From positions 76,158 to 140,157 of the forward strand of contig JBAXOB010000004.1 in NCBI GenBank assembly GCA_037133475.1: DNA of 64,000 bases, given 5' to 3'. The notes under the pieces are model-generated. The model was given only the letters and a program-made list of their open reading frames with translations. It did not search any database and was not told where the DNA came from. Position 1 is the first letter of the stretch. Every line of letters starts with the position of its first letter. This document shows positions 1 to 8,608 of the stretch, in pieces. Source of the DNA: CAIVAT01 sp037133475 (GTDB taxonomy: Bacteria > Bacteroidota > Bacteroidia > Bacteroidales > FEN-979). A program made the position numbers and the translations under genes.

Positions 1-2
1 CA

Positions 3-653
3 GGTGCAATGGGCAAAGAAAAAGTGCATTACGAAGCAGTGAATCCAAAATTGGTAAAAACGGAAATGGACAGGTTTTTGGATTGGTTCAACAACGATAA
101 CCGCCTTGACCCTGTATTAAAAGCAGCCATAGCACACTTTTGGTTTATCATAATTCACCCCTTTGATGACGGAAACGGCAGAATTGGAAGAGCTCTGACA
201 GATATGTTGCTTGCCCGGGCCGAAGGGAGTAGTGAACGTTTTTACAGTATGTCGAGCCAAATATTAGCCGAACGCAATCGATATTATGAAGTATTGCAAA
301 AAGTGCAACATAGTTCAGGCGACATTACCGAATGGCTTGACTGGTTTTTGCATTGCCTTAAAAATGCGATGCTCACCACCGAAAACATCACACAAAAAAT
401 ATTGAGCAAAGCTGAGTTTTGGAAATTGCACGAACATACACCCATCAATGAACGCCAACGCCTAATACTAAACAAACTCTTGGACGGTTTTGAAGGAAAA
501 CTAAAAACCTCAAAATGGGCTAAAATTGTCAAAACCTCTACTGACACCGCTTTACGGGACATAAAAGACTTGGTTGAAAAAGGCATCTTGCAACAAACTG
601 ATGAAGGAGGACGAAACGCCAGCTACGAATTAGGAGACATTAAATCTGAATAA
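3..653 (+). CDS. Fic family protein (AMPylase-type), 5' end outside window
   Basis: The frame is open to the left edge, so this is the C-terminal part of a larger protein; the first in-window Met is at base 9. Fic enzymes transfer AMP or another nucleotide part onto a hydroxyl side chain of a target protein. The active-site loop HPFDDGNGRIGR is intact (His at residue 50 counted from the Met at base 9), so the protein should be catalytically competent. The stretch just before (GKEKVHYEA, then an FLDWFNND-like helix) matches the region before the Fic core in the DUF4172-Fic architecture, whose N-terminal half would lie upstream. The last 80 residues look like a winged-helix DNA-binding domain (RDIKDLVEKGILQQ). 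The inhibitory helix, usually N-terminal in this class, cannot be checked. Target unknown. Confidence 0.9.
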   Translation, partial: GAMGKEKVHYEAVNPKLVKTEMDRFLDWFNNDNRLDPVLKAAIAHFWFIIIHPFDDGNGRIGRALTDMLLARAEGSSERFYSMSSQILAERNRYYEVLQKVQHSSGDITEWLDWFLHCLKNAMLTTENITQKILSKAEFWKLHEHTPINERQRLILNKLLDGFEGKLKTSKWAKIVKTSTDTALRDIKDLVEKGILQQTDEGGRNASYELGDIKSE

Positions 654-816
654 ACTATTTCTTTCGTGATTTCTCCATTGGATTGCTATTCCACCGCTCG
701 AAATATTTTCCATTCTGATTGAGTATCAAACACCCGCTTATTTCACTTTAAAAAATTAATGCTCCCCATCGTGTGAAGGGGTTCTGTTACCTTTGGAGTC
801 ACTGGTAAAAATCCGC

Positions 817-852
817 AACGCCTGTATTCGACCTGAGTACAGGCGTTTTTTA
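817..852 (+). terminator. Rho-independent terminator
   Basis: A perfect 10-base stem, AACGCCTGTA (817-826) with TACAGGCGTT (838-847), is followed by a T run to about 852. It sits 160 bases after the Fic stop and would end plus-strand transcripts. The rest of 654-1028 shows no convincing gene. Confidence 0.75.
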
Positions 853-980
853 ATATTGGCGTTCTTTGTGTCCGGATTTTTAATTCTCCGGCTGGAGGTT
901 ACATTTTGACTACCTTGAAACACCCGGTTGCCGGGCAACCTGGAAAGAGAAGGAGAAATACAGCAGGTTATCCAGGTTGA

Positions 981-1016
981 CAATCCGGCCGGACGTTACC
1001 TTGTCCGGCCGGATTG
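981..1016 (-). terminator. Strong GC-rich hairpin after the DUF1566 gene
   Basis: A perfect 14-base inverted repeat (981-994 and 1003-1016, arms CAATCCGGCCGGAC / GTCCGGCCGGATTG) with an 8-base loop lies 12 bases beyond the stop codon of the minus-strand gene at 1029. There is no clear T run on the minus strand, so it may be a terminator or an mRNA 3'-end stabiliser. Confidence 0.55.
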
Positions 1017-1028
1017 AAGTTGATTTTC

Positions 1029-2795
1029 TTACAGGATTACAACCTTTTTCATAAAATAGGAGGAGCCATAGAAAATCTTCACGACGACTAGTCCGGGAAC
1101 CGCGGACAGACTGACCGGGAACCGTTGTACCCCTGCCCTGGTCATCCCCTTGTCGGAGGCATAAATTGTCATCCCAGCTGCATTGACACATTCGATGCGC
1201 ACCGGCGAATCCTGCAGCAGGCTGAAAGATACCGTAAAATTGCCATGGCTGGGGTTTGGCGCGATGTTCAGGTTGAACGAATCGCCGGCAGGCTGACCAA
1301 TCCCGGATAGCGACGGCACATCCCTTACGCAGCGCAGGTAGTTGTTGATCCTGATGGCATCGCCCTGCGGTCCGTGACCGGTGGGCCAGGCATTGGGATC
1401 GCCCTGCTTGGGGTCGCTGCGCTGCGCGCCTGCGCCGTGCACATCCTGCCATAAACTGTTGAAATAGCCCATGGCACGGCCAAAGGCAACATATACGCCA
1501 AAACCGCCATGTCCCGAAAAATCGGCATGCGTGGTGGCGGCCCAGTAGCAAGGGTAATCGGGCTGGCTGGCTTCGTTGGTGATGGCAGTACAATGAAATA
1601 CCGGGTCGATGGCGGGCGAATTTGTGGTTGACGGGGATCGTGAATAATCGATGATGCTCTCCAGCTCCTTGGTGGTTGGCAACCTCCAGTCGCTGTGGCC
1701 AAGCCAGCCAGCCGCATTCTTCGACTGCACCCAGGCCAGGGCAGCCTGCCAGTTCATGCCATGACCGCAATCACCCTGGCTCCACATCAGGTGGGTTCGC
1801 ATATCGGTGACGGTGCTGTCGCCATTATCGACGAAATGGTTTAGCCCGTAACCGGTCGTGCCCCGCACATATAGCGTGAACATCTTGGTATCGGCATTCA
1901 TCCTTTGCCTTCCGTAGCTCTTGATGCGGCCATCGGCAAAATTTACGCCGAAAACCGAATGGTCGTGGCCCATTACCATGGAGACATATTCGGTGCAGCT
2001 CCAGTACTGGGCATCGATGATCCGATCACCGGCCGTGGTATCTCCGTAATGAAACACAAAATAGTTGGTATCGATGAAAGGGGTCAGCAGCGACAGGGAG
2101 ATCCCGTTCATGACCCCGCTCGGGTCGGTACCGGTAAATTCAATCAGGGAGTAGAGTTCCTTGATGGTCGGCATCCTCCAGTCGGAGTGGCCGCCAAGGG
2201 TCAGGGATGACGCCCCGGAAAGAGCATCAACGTAAGTTTTTTTTGCCCCGGGATCGTGCTGCCACATCAGGCCGGTAACCTGGTCGGTGATGGTCCCGTC
2301 GCCATTATTCACAAACGACGGGGTGGTCCCGTTATATTGCCCGTAAAAGGGCGCCGAGGGATTTGCCGGGCAGGGAATGACCTGGATGGTATCGTAGCAC
2401 TTTACCACGTTGGTTCCATTGACGGCCCAGGAACGGGTAATCGTGTCGGTTACCGTAAAGGCGGCCGGAGTGGTGAAGTAGACCGGCGGGGAATTGGGGG
2501 TCGGGCCCGGGAAAACGACAACCACATTATAGGTCCCGGAGACCATGTGGGTAAAGTTGAAGGTTGCTGTAAGATACTGGTTGGTCCGGGTGACACTGGC
2601 GCCCGGCGCCGGGCCGATATTGACGGAAGCGGCAATGATGGGTCCCGGAGGAGCGGTGGCAGAGTCGAGCACAATCGACACCACCACGCCTGTTGCATTC
2701 AGAGGTGAAGAGTTCGGTGAAACGGTGATGATCCCTTGCGACATCACCACAATTGACAAAAATAACAAGGGCATTGAAAGCAGCATTTTTTTCAT
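1029..2795 (-). CDS. DUF1566 (Lcl C-terminal) domain protein with T9SS sorting signal
   Basis: Secreted protein of 588 aa. The chosen ATG at 2795 gives a clean signal peptide (MKKMLLSMPLLFLSIVVMSQ); an ATG seven codons upstream is possible. After an Ig-like region come two copies of the DUF1566 fold, each with the hallmarks GLMWQ/HLMWS, a GHSDWR[ML]PT.KEL motif and a YW[SA].T motif, separated by roughly 140 residues. The C-terminal 75 residues (IAPNPSHGNFTVSF onward) are a T9SS type A sorting domain, so the product is expected to cross the outer membrane through the type IX system and be surface-anchored or released. DUF1566 domains are common in surface proteins of environmental bacteria; the ligand is unknown. 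Single gene, ended by the hairpin at 981-1016. Confidence 0.88.
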   Translation of the reverse strand: MKKMLLSMPLLFLSIVVMSQGIITVSPNSSPLNATGVVVSIVLDSATAPPGPIIAASVNIGPAPGASVTRTNQYLTATFNFTHMVSGTYNVVVVFPGPTPNSPPVYFTTPAAFTVTDTITRSWAVNGTNVVKCYDTIQVIPCPANPSAPFYGQYNGTTPSFVNNGDGTITDQVTGLMWQHDPGAKKTYVDALSGASSLTLGGHSDWRMPTIKELYSLIEFTGTDPSGVMNGISLSLLTPFIDTNYFVFHYGDTTAGDRIIDAQYWSCTEYVSMVMGHDHSVFGVNFADGRIKSYGRQRMNADTKMFTLYVRGTTGYGLNHFVDNGDSTVTDMRTHLMWSQGDCGHGMNWQAALAWVQSKNAAGWLGHSDWRLPTTKELESIIDYSRSPSTTNSPAIDPVFHCTAITNEASQPDYPCYWAATTHADFSGHGGFGVYVAFGRAMGYFNSLWQDVHGAGAQRSDPKQGDPNAWPTGHGPQGDAIRINNYLRCVRDVPSLSGIGQPAGDSFNLNIAPNPSHGNFTVSFSLLQDSPVRIECVNAAGMTIYASDKGMTRAGVQRFPVSLSAVPGLVVVKIFYGSSYFMKKVVIL

Positions 2796-2956
2796 ACGGT
2801 TATAGTTGTTTATCATTTCTAGCTTTGCAGATCCAGCCCCGGTGGAAATTTCCCATTATCGCAATTGCCGTCGTTCCCGGATTTATATGTCATTGGATGC
2901 TTATAATGGAAAAATCCTGCGATTATTATAAAAGATCCATGCATTCCGTTATTTGC

Positions 2957-2964
2957 TATTTTTG
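2957..2964 (+). promoter_or_regulatory. -7 promoter element for the tautomerase gene
   Basis: TATTTTTG fits the Bacteroidota TAnnTTTG element and lies 43 bases before the start codon at 3007. No well-placed -33 TTG was seen. Confidence 0.45.
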
Positions 2965-3006
2965 TTCCCCGCACCTATCGTTTGACAAAACCAAGGTGGA
3001 ATTATC

Positions 3007-3201
3007 ATGCCCGTAATTACCCTGGAAGGACCCGTCCTTTCGATCAAACAAAAAGAGAAACTTGCCAGGGAATTTACCCAACTTGCCAGTGAAGTCATGA
3101 ATATCCCGAAAGATGTGTTTGTGGTTTTCATCAAGGAAAACCCCTATGAAAACATGGCCCAGGAGGGCATTCTCATCTCCGGGAAAATAAAAAGTCACTG
3201 A
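3007..3201 (+). CDS. 4-oxalocrotonate tautomerase family enzyme (DmpI-like)
   Basis: A 64-residue protein beginning MPVITLEGP. In this family the initiator Met is removed and Pro-1 becomes the catalytic base; Pro is in place. Length, the PVITLEGP start, the KEKLAREFT helix and the VFIKENP strand all match the DmpI branch of the tautomerase superfamily, which works as small homo-oligomers on 2-hydroxymuconate-like or other keto-enol substrates. No aromatic-degradation genes are nearby, so the physiological substrate cannot be inferred. It stands alone, with a convergent membrane-protein gene 58 bases downstream. Confidence 0.85.
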   Translation: MPVITLEGPVLSIKQKEKLAREFTQLASEVMNIPKDVFVVFIKENPYENMAQEGILISGKIKSH

Positions 3202-3259
3202 TTCCTGAAATCCCGGTTGTCGTGCAGGGGCTCCCTCCGTCAGATCCCGGCTTGTTGCG

Positions 3260-3655
3260 CTACCTGCGTGCGTTATCAAGGAAATCGCCCCGGATAATGT
3301 ATTCTGAAATCCTGTCCAGTATCAGTTGCAGCAATGCAAAAGGAAAGATCATAACCGTCAGCAGTTTGATGACGGCCGGGATCAGTACCCTTACGATAAA
3401 CGGAATCAGCATGCGGTAAAGGAAGATCAGGGACCAGGCAATGCCAAGGATGGCAAAAATAATGACCAGGGCGCCCTGCCATACCTCTCTCCAGTATACC
3501 CTGCTGAGGATATAGAGTCCCCACAACACCGACGATATGATGAGCAGGTTAATCCCGTCGATCAATATCCGGTTCCCAAACAGATAGAGGTAATCCCTTT
3601 TCATCTGTCTCCATTCTATCTTGTCATGCCTGATCTCAAAATAAAATCGTCCCAT
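3260..3655 (-). CDS. Small integral membrane protein of unknown function
   Basis: Predicted product about 131 aa starting MGRFYFEIRHDKIEW; a start 11 codons upstream (3688) is also open. The first 35 residues are charged and probably cytoplasmic, then come three or more hydrophobic segments (LLIISSVLWGLYIL, ALVIIFAILGIAWSLIFL, LIPFIVRVLIPAVIKLLTVMIFPFALLQLI). I recognise no family. It is divergent from the sigma-factor gene and convergent with the tautomerase, so there is no operon context. Confidence 0.6.
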   Translation of the reverse strand: MGRFYFEIRHDKIEWRQMKRDYLYLFGNRILIDGINLLIISSVLWGLYILSRVYWREVWQGALVIIFAILGIAWSLIFLYRMLIPFIVRVLIPAVIKLLTVMIFPFALLQLILDRISEYIIRGDFLDNARR

Positions 3656-3857
3656 CGGTTTGTGTTGTTGTTGATGTAAAGATAACACTATTTCCCTCTC
3701 TTCCCGCTGCCGTGATTGTCAAACCTTGCCTCCTGCATTGGATTGTGGAACAATATTTGACGGATGGTTTGCATCCTGCAAAAAGGACCATCTTCATCCT
3801 GAAAAAAATATTTTCATTTTACCTGCAATAAAACAAAGGGATCCCGTCTACAACATC

Positions 3858-4412
3858 ATGGAAAAGGAACTTCAGAAAAAGTCGCTTGAAAGCTTCTTCC
3901 GGAAAGAATACCAGAAACTGGTGAATTTTGTTGGCAGGAACCTGGATGACCGGTTTTTTGAAGCTTCTCCCGAAGACATCGTGCAGGAGGTGGTAATCGG
4001 AATGATCGACAAACTGGACCTGGATGTTCAGATCGGCAACCTGACCGCCTATTTTTACCGGTCGGTGAAAAACAAAATCATTGATTACCAGCAGAAAAAA
4101 CAACGGAATGTGTCGATTGAGCGCTTCACGGACAACAAAAATGAAAATTATTTACTTAATACGATCCACGATGAAACAGTAGCTGAAGAGAGAGATTACA
4201 TGAACATAGAGCCGGAGATGCTTAAACAGGCCATCGGACAGCTGAGGCCTGACGAACAGGCACTGATCGTGGCAACGGAATTTGAAGGCCAGACCTTTGA
4301 ATACCTTTCCGAAGAGTGGGATGTCCCGCTGGGGACGCTGCTTTCGCGCAAACACAGGGCTCTTTCAAAATTACACAGGATATTATTAAACAATCAAAAA
4401 CAATCAACATGA
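3858..4412 (+). CDS. RNA polymerase sigma-70 family factor, ECF type
   Basis: 184 aa from the ATG at 3858 (MEKELQKKSLESFF); an upstream extension of 44 codons is unlike the family. Region 2 covers roughly residues 10-85 (FRKEYQKLVNFVG, EDIVQEVVIGMIDK, LTAYFYRSVKNKIIDY) and region 4 roughly 125-180 (LRPDEQALIVATEFEGQTFEYLSEE...GTLLSRKHRALSKL). These are the -10 and -35 recognition parts of an alternative sigma factor. The stop codon overlaps the start of the next gene (ATGA), so the two are translationally coupled; that neighbour is a membrane protein and a candidate sensor or anti-sigma partner, although it has no recognisable anti-sigma domain. Confidence 0.85.
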   Translation: MEKELQKKSLESFFRKEYQKLVNFVGRNLDDRFFEASPEDIVQEVVIGMIDKLDLDVQIGNLTAYFYRSVKNKIIDYQQKKQRNVSIERFTDNKNENYLLNTIHDETVAEERDYMNIEPEMLKQAIGQLRPDEQALIVATEFEGQTFEYLSEEWDVPLGTLLSRKHRALSKLHRILLNNQKQST

Positions 4413-4843
4413 GAAATAGAGAAAACAGATCAGGAAACCGCCGTTTTTGCGGCCGCCCGGGGCACCGGATCGGATGGGTCATCCTGGGAATCATTGGCTT
4501 TACCGCATTCGCCTTCCTTTTCGGGGCGGTGGTGATGTGGCTCTGGAACTGGCTGATGCCGGTCATCTTCCACCTTGGCGTAATTACCTACTGGCAGGCT
4601 GTCGGCCTGGCGATCCTGGGGCGGCTCCTGTTTGGCAGCCTGCATCACGGCGGGTCGCACAGCCGCGGTCATCACAGGTTCGGCCCGTGGGGACACGGAC
4701 ACAAGATGACCGACGGCAATCACTGCCGCGATCATTCAAACGGTACAAAATGGGGCTATTATGAACAGTACTGGAACGAGGAGGGCGAATCGGCCTTCAA
4801 CGAATATGTAAAGCGCAAAAACGGCACAACGGTGCAGGAATAG
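4409..4843 (+). CDS. His-rich membrane protein coupled to the sigma factor
   Basis: 144 aa from the ATG that overlaps the sigma-factor stop codon. Two hydrophobic segments (about residues 22-48 and 52-70) are followed by a histidine/glycine-rich stretch (LHHGGSHSRGHHRFGPWGHG) and a soluble acidic tail (YYEQYWNEEGESAFNEYVKR). The His-rich segment could bind metal; that is inference from composition only. Coupling to an ECF sigma factor suggests it transmits an envelope signal or tunes sigma activity. I do not recognise a named family. A bidirectional terminator follows at 4881-4922. Confidence 0.7.
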   Translation: MRNRENRSGNRRFCGRPGHRIGWVILGIIGFTAFAFLFGAVVMWLWNWLMPVIFHLGVITYWQAVGLAILGRLLFGSLHHGGSHSRGHHRFGPWGHGHKMTDGNHCRDHSNGTKWGYYEQYWNEEGESAFNEYVKRKNGTTVQE

Positions 4844-4880
4844 GACACCATGTCAACGCCCCCTTTGAGGGGATGCTGCT

Positions 4881-4922
4881 AAAAAGCCGGATGATCCTGA
4901 AAAATGGATTTTCCGGCTTTTT
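4881..4922. terminator. Bidirectional Rho-independent terminator
   Basis: AAAAAGCCGG (4881-4890) pairs with CCGGCTTTTT (4913-4922). The A/T-flanked stem gives a T run on both strands and lies exactly between the convergent His-rich protein gene and the GT-C/TPR gene. Confidence 0.85.
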
Positions 4923-4933
4923 CAGTGTGGGAA

Positions 4934-6751
4934 TCACTTTGGAAGCACCAGTTCCCTGTTTTTGACAAATGCCGGGTTTTTTGTCAGCCCAATGGCCTTG
5001 TCAAAACATTCCAGCGCTTTGTCCTTCCGGTTCAGTCTCAGGTACGATACCCCCATGGCATTCCATACATCCCCGGTGGTATCGGGCGTGATCTTCATAT
5101 GTTCATAAAAATCATCGATAGCGGCCTGGTTCTTATTCAGGGCCTGTTCCAGCAGGGCGCGGTTTGCATAGCCGTTTTTGGAGGCGGGGTTCAGCTTCAG
5201 GGCGAGATTCATATCTTCCAGGGCCAGTCCGGTTTTCCCGGTTGCGGCATAGGCAGCTCCGCGGTTCTGGATTGACTGCTGCTCACCAGGATATACTGCC
5301 AGGCATTCGTTGTAATCGGCGATGGCAAGGCTGTAATTCTTATCGGCAAAATAGAGATCGCCACGGTTTATCAGGGCATCCTTTTCCGCTTTGTTCAGTT
5401 TGATAGCTTCGGTGAACATCTGAAGCGCATTGTCCTTCTGCCCGGCTTTCTGGTAAAGAACGCCGCGGTTCGTATAGGCTTTGGAGCTGGGCTCCGCCCG
5501 GATGGCCTGGTCCCATAATGCAGCGCTGTTTTCCCAGGTGGCGGCCTGCCGGTAGGTTAAGATGACAAGTCCAACCGAAACCAGGATTAGCAGGGCCATG
5601 GCCGGGAGTGCAGGCCTCCCTGAAGTCCGGTCAACCCGGCGCTGGAAATAATGGCCCGCGACAAGAAAAAGGCCAATCAGCGGGAGGTAGGTGTAACGGT
5701 CGGCCATTACGGCGCTGCCAACGGGATAAAACTGCAGTACCAGCGCCAGGTTCACGATGAAAAACAAACCTGAAAAGATGACCAGCCGGTTCTTGCGGAA
5801 GGCAATGAAAAAAAGTACTCCCACGACAATCATCGCCAGTGCAGAGAGGTAATAGATGGCGGGTAATGCAGCATTGATGGCAGGATAGGGATAAAAGGTG
5901 CAAAGGTTCAGCGGAACGATGGACTTATACAGGTACATCAGGGTGCCATAAAACCCGAAAAACAGTTTAAAATGGGCCGGGATCAAGGCGGTGTACCGTA
6001 TGGCGCCGGTCATGGATTGTCCGTACAGGGTCAGGATGCCGAAAACAAGGGAAAGCAGCAGAAAAGGGATCTTTTCAACATAGGCGGTGGCTTTGGAGAG
6101 CCTGTTGTAATAGTAATCGATTGCAAGCAGGACAACGGGGAAGATAATGGCGGCGGGTTTTGATAAAAGCGAAAGGATAAAAAGCCCGACCACGGCTGCA
6201 AGCCCTGCCAATGTTCTTTTTTCCAGGTATTTAAGGTACCTGATCAGTGCCGCAAGGAAGAAGAAGGTGTACAGCACATCCTTCCGTTCAGCCACCCAGG
6301 CGACCGATTCCACATGCAGCGGGTGGATGGCAAAGAGCAGTGCCGTAATAAAAGCCGTCCATCGCTGTTTCCCGGTCAGCAGCCAGGCAAAGTAAAAGAC
6401 CAGGAGCACGTTAAGCAGGTGCAGCAACAGGTTCACCACATGGTACGAGGTGGCATCCAGCCCCGACACGGCAAAATTGAGGGCCAGCGACAGCATGGTG
6501 AGGGGGTGGAAGTTGCCCTGCACCGGTGTCGTCAGGATCGCCCTGAAATTCCCCAGCAGTTTTACGGCACCTGCGGATGTGACATAGTCGCCGTCGTCCC
6601 AGTTGACAAAGCCGGCCTTAAAGACCGGGATAAAGGCGACGATGGCGAGGATCACGCAGATAACGGGAAACAGGTACAGTTTTTGGTCATCCGCGGCCGG
6701 CGGTTTTATTGCCTGTTTACGTTTCCCCTGTTTTTCATTTTTTTTCTGCAT
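4934..6751 (-). CDS. GT-C-like polytopic membrane protein with C-terminal TPR repeats
   Basis: About 605 aa from the ATG at 6751 (MQKKNEKQGKRKQ, then the first membrane helix); an ATG at 6853 would add 34 polar residues and cannot be excluded, because a -7-like TACTTTTG on this strand (6880-6887) lies upstream of it. Residues 25-400 hold about ten membrane helices. The first loop carries FVNWDDGDYV and further on are HVVNLLLHLLN and FAIHPLHVESVAWVAERKDVL, signatures of the TMTC-like GT-C glycosyltransferase fold, in which the loop acidic pair is catalytic. The last 200 residues are about five TPR repeats. A lipid-linked sugar transfer role to proteins is plausible from the family, but donor and acceptor are unknown. 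Confidence 0.8.
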   Translation of the reverse strand: MQKKNEKQGKRKQAIKPPAADDQKLYLFPVICVILAIVAFIPVFKAGFVNWDDGDYVTSAGAVKLLGNFRAILTTPVQGNFHPLTMLSLALNFAVSGLDATSYHVVNLLLHLLNVLLVFYFAWLLTGKQRWTAFITALLFAIHPLHVESVAWVAERKDVLYTFFFLAALIRYLKYLEKRTLAGLAAVVGLFILSLLSKPAAIIFPVVLLAIDYYYNRLSKATAYVEKIPFLLLSLVFGILTLYGQSMTGAIRYTALIPAHFKLFFGFYGTLMYLYKSIVPLNLCTFYPYPAINAALPAIYYLSALAMIVVGVLFFIAFRKNRLVIFSGLFFIVNLALVLQFYPVGSAVMADRYTYLPLIGLFLVAGHYFQRRVDRTSGRPALPAMALLILVSVGLVILTYRQAATWENSAALWDQAIRAEPSSKAYTNRGVLYQKAGQKDNALQMFTEAIKLNKAEKDALINRGDLYFADKNYSLAIADYNECLAVYPGEQQSIQNRGAAYAATGKTGLALEDMNLALKLNPASKNGYANRALLEQALNKNQAAIDDFYEHMKITPDTTGDVWNAMGVSYLRLNRKDKALECFDKAIGLTKNPAFVKNRELVLPK

Positions 6752-7018
6752 AGACTTTGTTTTTCCAAGTGGTTCAACTTCGCTATTCCGGTGCCTGGCA
6801 AAAAAGGGCCCTGCACAGGATGCCCCGGGAACCGGCTTTCGTTGCACTGACATTTTTCATTGGGCCGGATGTAACCTGTCAAAAGTAATAATTTGAACTA
6901 TTCCTCCAGGATTTACATTGTGTATTCCTTCAATTCATTTTTCACCGGATGAACATCCTGTGAACATTTAAAGTGACACAATCAATCCCTTTGATTTAGT
7001 CATTTCAATTAATTATCA

Positions 7019-7026
7019 TATCTTTG
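7019..7026 (+). promoter_or_regulatory. -7 promoter element for the cold-shock gene
   Basis: TATCTTTG, an exact TAnnTTTG match, 61 bases before the start codon at 7088. The nearest TTTG upstream (6990-6993) is 25 bases away, a little far. Confidence 0.55.
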
Positions 7027-7087
7027 CAAAACTGCGATTATTATTTTCGATTCCCACACATTACCCAACCTTATCAAAAACCAATAA

Positions 7088-7534
7088 ATGGCGAGTTCAC
7101 AAGAGACATACAACAAAAGAGACCAGGAGAAAAAAAGATTAAAAAAACGGCTGGATAAACAGCAAAAAGTCGCAGAGCGAAAGGCCAACTCGCAAAACAG
7201 TACCGGTAATATGATTGCCTATGTGGATGAGTACGGGAACATAACCGACACGCCACCCGATCCCGCCAAAAGAAGGATTATTGATGCAGGCAGCATTGAA
7301 ATCGGCGTTCCCAAAAGAGAGATGATCGAGGTTCCCTCCGTACGCAAAGGCAGGGTTGAATTTTTCAACCATTCAAAGGGTTTTGGCTTTATCAAGGAGA
7401 CCGATTCCCAGGAGAAATTTTTTGTTCATGTCAACAATGTTACCGAAGAGATCAAAGAGGGCGACATGGTTACCTTTGAGCTCGAACGTGGCTTTAAAGG
7501 CATGAGCGCCGTTGGTGTAAAAAAGGGATCATAA
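7088..7534 (+). CDS. Cold-shock domain protein with basic N-terminal extension
   Basis: 148 aa. The C-terminal 65 residues form a cold-shock domain: KGRVEFFNHSKGFGFI carries the RNP1-like motif, and KFFVHVNNV the RNP2-like motif, so it should bind single-stranded RNA or DNA as an RNA chaperone. The first 40 residues are strongly basic (RDQEKKRLKKRLDKQQK) and probably add non-specific nucleic-acid binding; a linker with a short acidic stretch connects the two. The domain order, basic tail then CSD, is common in Bacteroidota. Monocistronic, with its own -7 element and a 61-base leader, a length at which cold-shock genes often carry regulatory folds. Confidence 0.92.
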   Translation: MASSQETYNKRDQEKKRLKKRLDKQQKVAERKANSQNSTGNMIAYVDEYGNITDTPPDPAKRRIIDAGSIEIGVPKREMIEVPSVRKGRVEFFNHSKGFGFIKETDSQEKFFVHVNNVTEEIKEGDMVTFELERGFKGMSAVGVKKGS

Positions 7535-7660
7535 AGGTTCCGCCGGCTCAGCCTGCTGAAAACCCTTTACTTTTAACAAAATCCACTTCTCCGGCTCCCC
7601 GTTGTCTTTATTCAGGAAGTAGGCATCCCCCTTGTAAATCCTGATTATCCCGGATTGTAC

Positions 7661-7668
7661 TAATTTTG
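7661..7668 (+). promoter_or_regulatory. -7 promoter element for the aldo/keto reductase gene
   Basis: TAATTTTG fits TAnnTTTG and lies 30 bases upstream of the ATG at 7699; no well-spaced -33 TTG was seen. Confidence 0.5.
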
Positions 7669-7698
7669 TGATCCTGAAACAAATCTAGCTTTCAAATT

Positions 7699-8601
7699 AT
7701 GGAAAGAATACAACTCACGGAACAACTCGGGTTTTCCAGGATTGTTCACGGGCACTGGCGTTTGATGGACTGGAACCTGTCGGCCCGGGAATTACTGAAA
7801 CTGACCGAACAGGTTATTGAACTCGGCATCACCACCTTTGATCATGCGGATATTTACGGGAATTACAGCTGTGAAGAACGGTTCGGCGAAGCCCTCCGGC
7901 TGAAGAGGGAGCTGCGCCCGAATATCGAAATAGTTACCAAGTGCGGCATCAAGCTGCTCTCAGCGAAATTCCCGGAAAGAAAACTGAAACATTACGATTA
8001 CAGCTTTGATCATATTGTTTCATCCGTTGAGACCTCCCTGGCAAATTTCAACACCGACTACATTGACCTGCTGTTGCTGCACCGTCCGGCTCCGTTCTTT
8101 GATCCCGAAGTGGTGGCAAAAGCCTTCGCATACCTTAAAAAAACCGGGAAGGTGCTGCATTTCGGAGTTTCCAACTTCACCCCGTTGCAGTTTGAAATGC
8201 TGAATGCCTACCTGGATGAACCGTTGGTAACCAACCAGGTTGAATTGTCGCCGTGGTGCCTTGATCATTTTGACAACGGCAATATCGATTTTTTCCTGAA
8301 GAACAAGATCCGGCCGATGGCCTGGTCCCCGCTGGCGGGAGGCCGCCTGTTCAATCCCCGTGATGAAAAGGGGGAGCGTCTCAGCCGCGCCCTGTGGGAA
8401 GTGGCCGCAGAGCTGAATCTTGAAACAACCGACAGCGTTATTTACACCTGGCTGCTGAACCACCCGGCCGGCATAATTCCCGTGGCAGGTACCGGCAGCA
8501 TCGACCGCATCAAAGGCGCTGCCGGGGCAATCGGAAAAACGATGAGCCTGGAGCAGTGGTATAAAATTTACAATGCCTCAACCGGGAGGGATTTGCCCTA
8601 A
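7699..8601 (+). CDS. Aldo/keto reductase (YdhF-like oxidoreductase)
   Basis: 300 aa, the normal length for the family. NADPH-dependent reduction of carbonyl compounds is expected. The catalytic tetrad is visible: Asp and Tyr in FDHADIYGNYSCEERFGEAL, Lys in IVTKCGIK, and His in DLLLLHRP. The C-terminal NADP-binding region contains IIPVAGTGSIDRIKGA, typical of the group that includes E. coli YdhF. It starts at the only good ATG, 30 bases after a -7 element. The next gene is convergent with 7 bases between the stops. Substrate not predictable. Confidence 0.93.
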   Translation: MERIQLTEQLGFSRIVHGHWRLMDWNLSARELLKLTEQVIELGITTFDHADIYGNYSCEERFGEALRLKRELRPNIEIVTKCGIKLLSAKFPERKLKHYDYSFDHIVSSVETSLANFNTDYIDLLLLHRPAPFFDPEVVAKAFAYLKKTGKVLHFGVSNFTPLQFEMLNAYLDEPLVTNQVELSPWCLDHFDNGNIDFFLKNKIRPMAWSPLAGGRLFNPRDEKGERLSRALWEVAAELNLETTDSVIYTWLLNHPAGIIPVAGTGSIDRIKGAAGAIGKTMSLEQWYKIYNASTGRDLP

Positions 8602-8608
8602 CAGCAGG

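Noticed and set aside
756..860. Possible tRNA or attachment site around the terminator at 817-852
   Set aside because: No cloverleaf with a T-loop GGTTCGAATCC-type motif could be drawn; only the terminator hairpin is supported.
910..1770. Long minus-strand reading frame of 286 codons overlapping the DUF1566 gene
   Set aside because: It is an out-of-frame shadow of the DUF1566/T9SS gene: no known motif, Trp/Arg/Cys-rich composition, and it runs through the strong hairpin at 981-1016.
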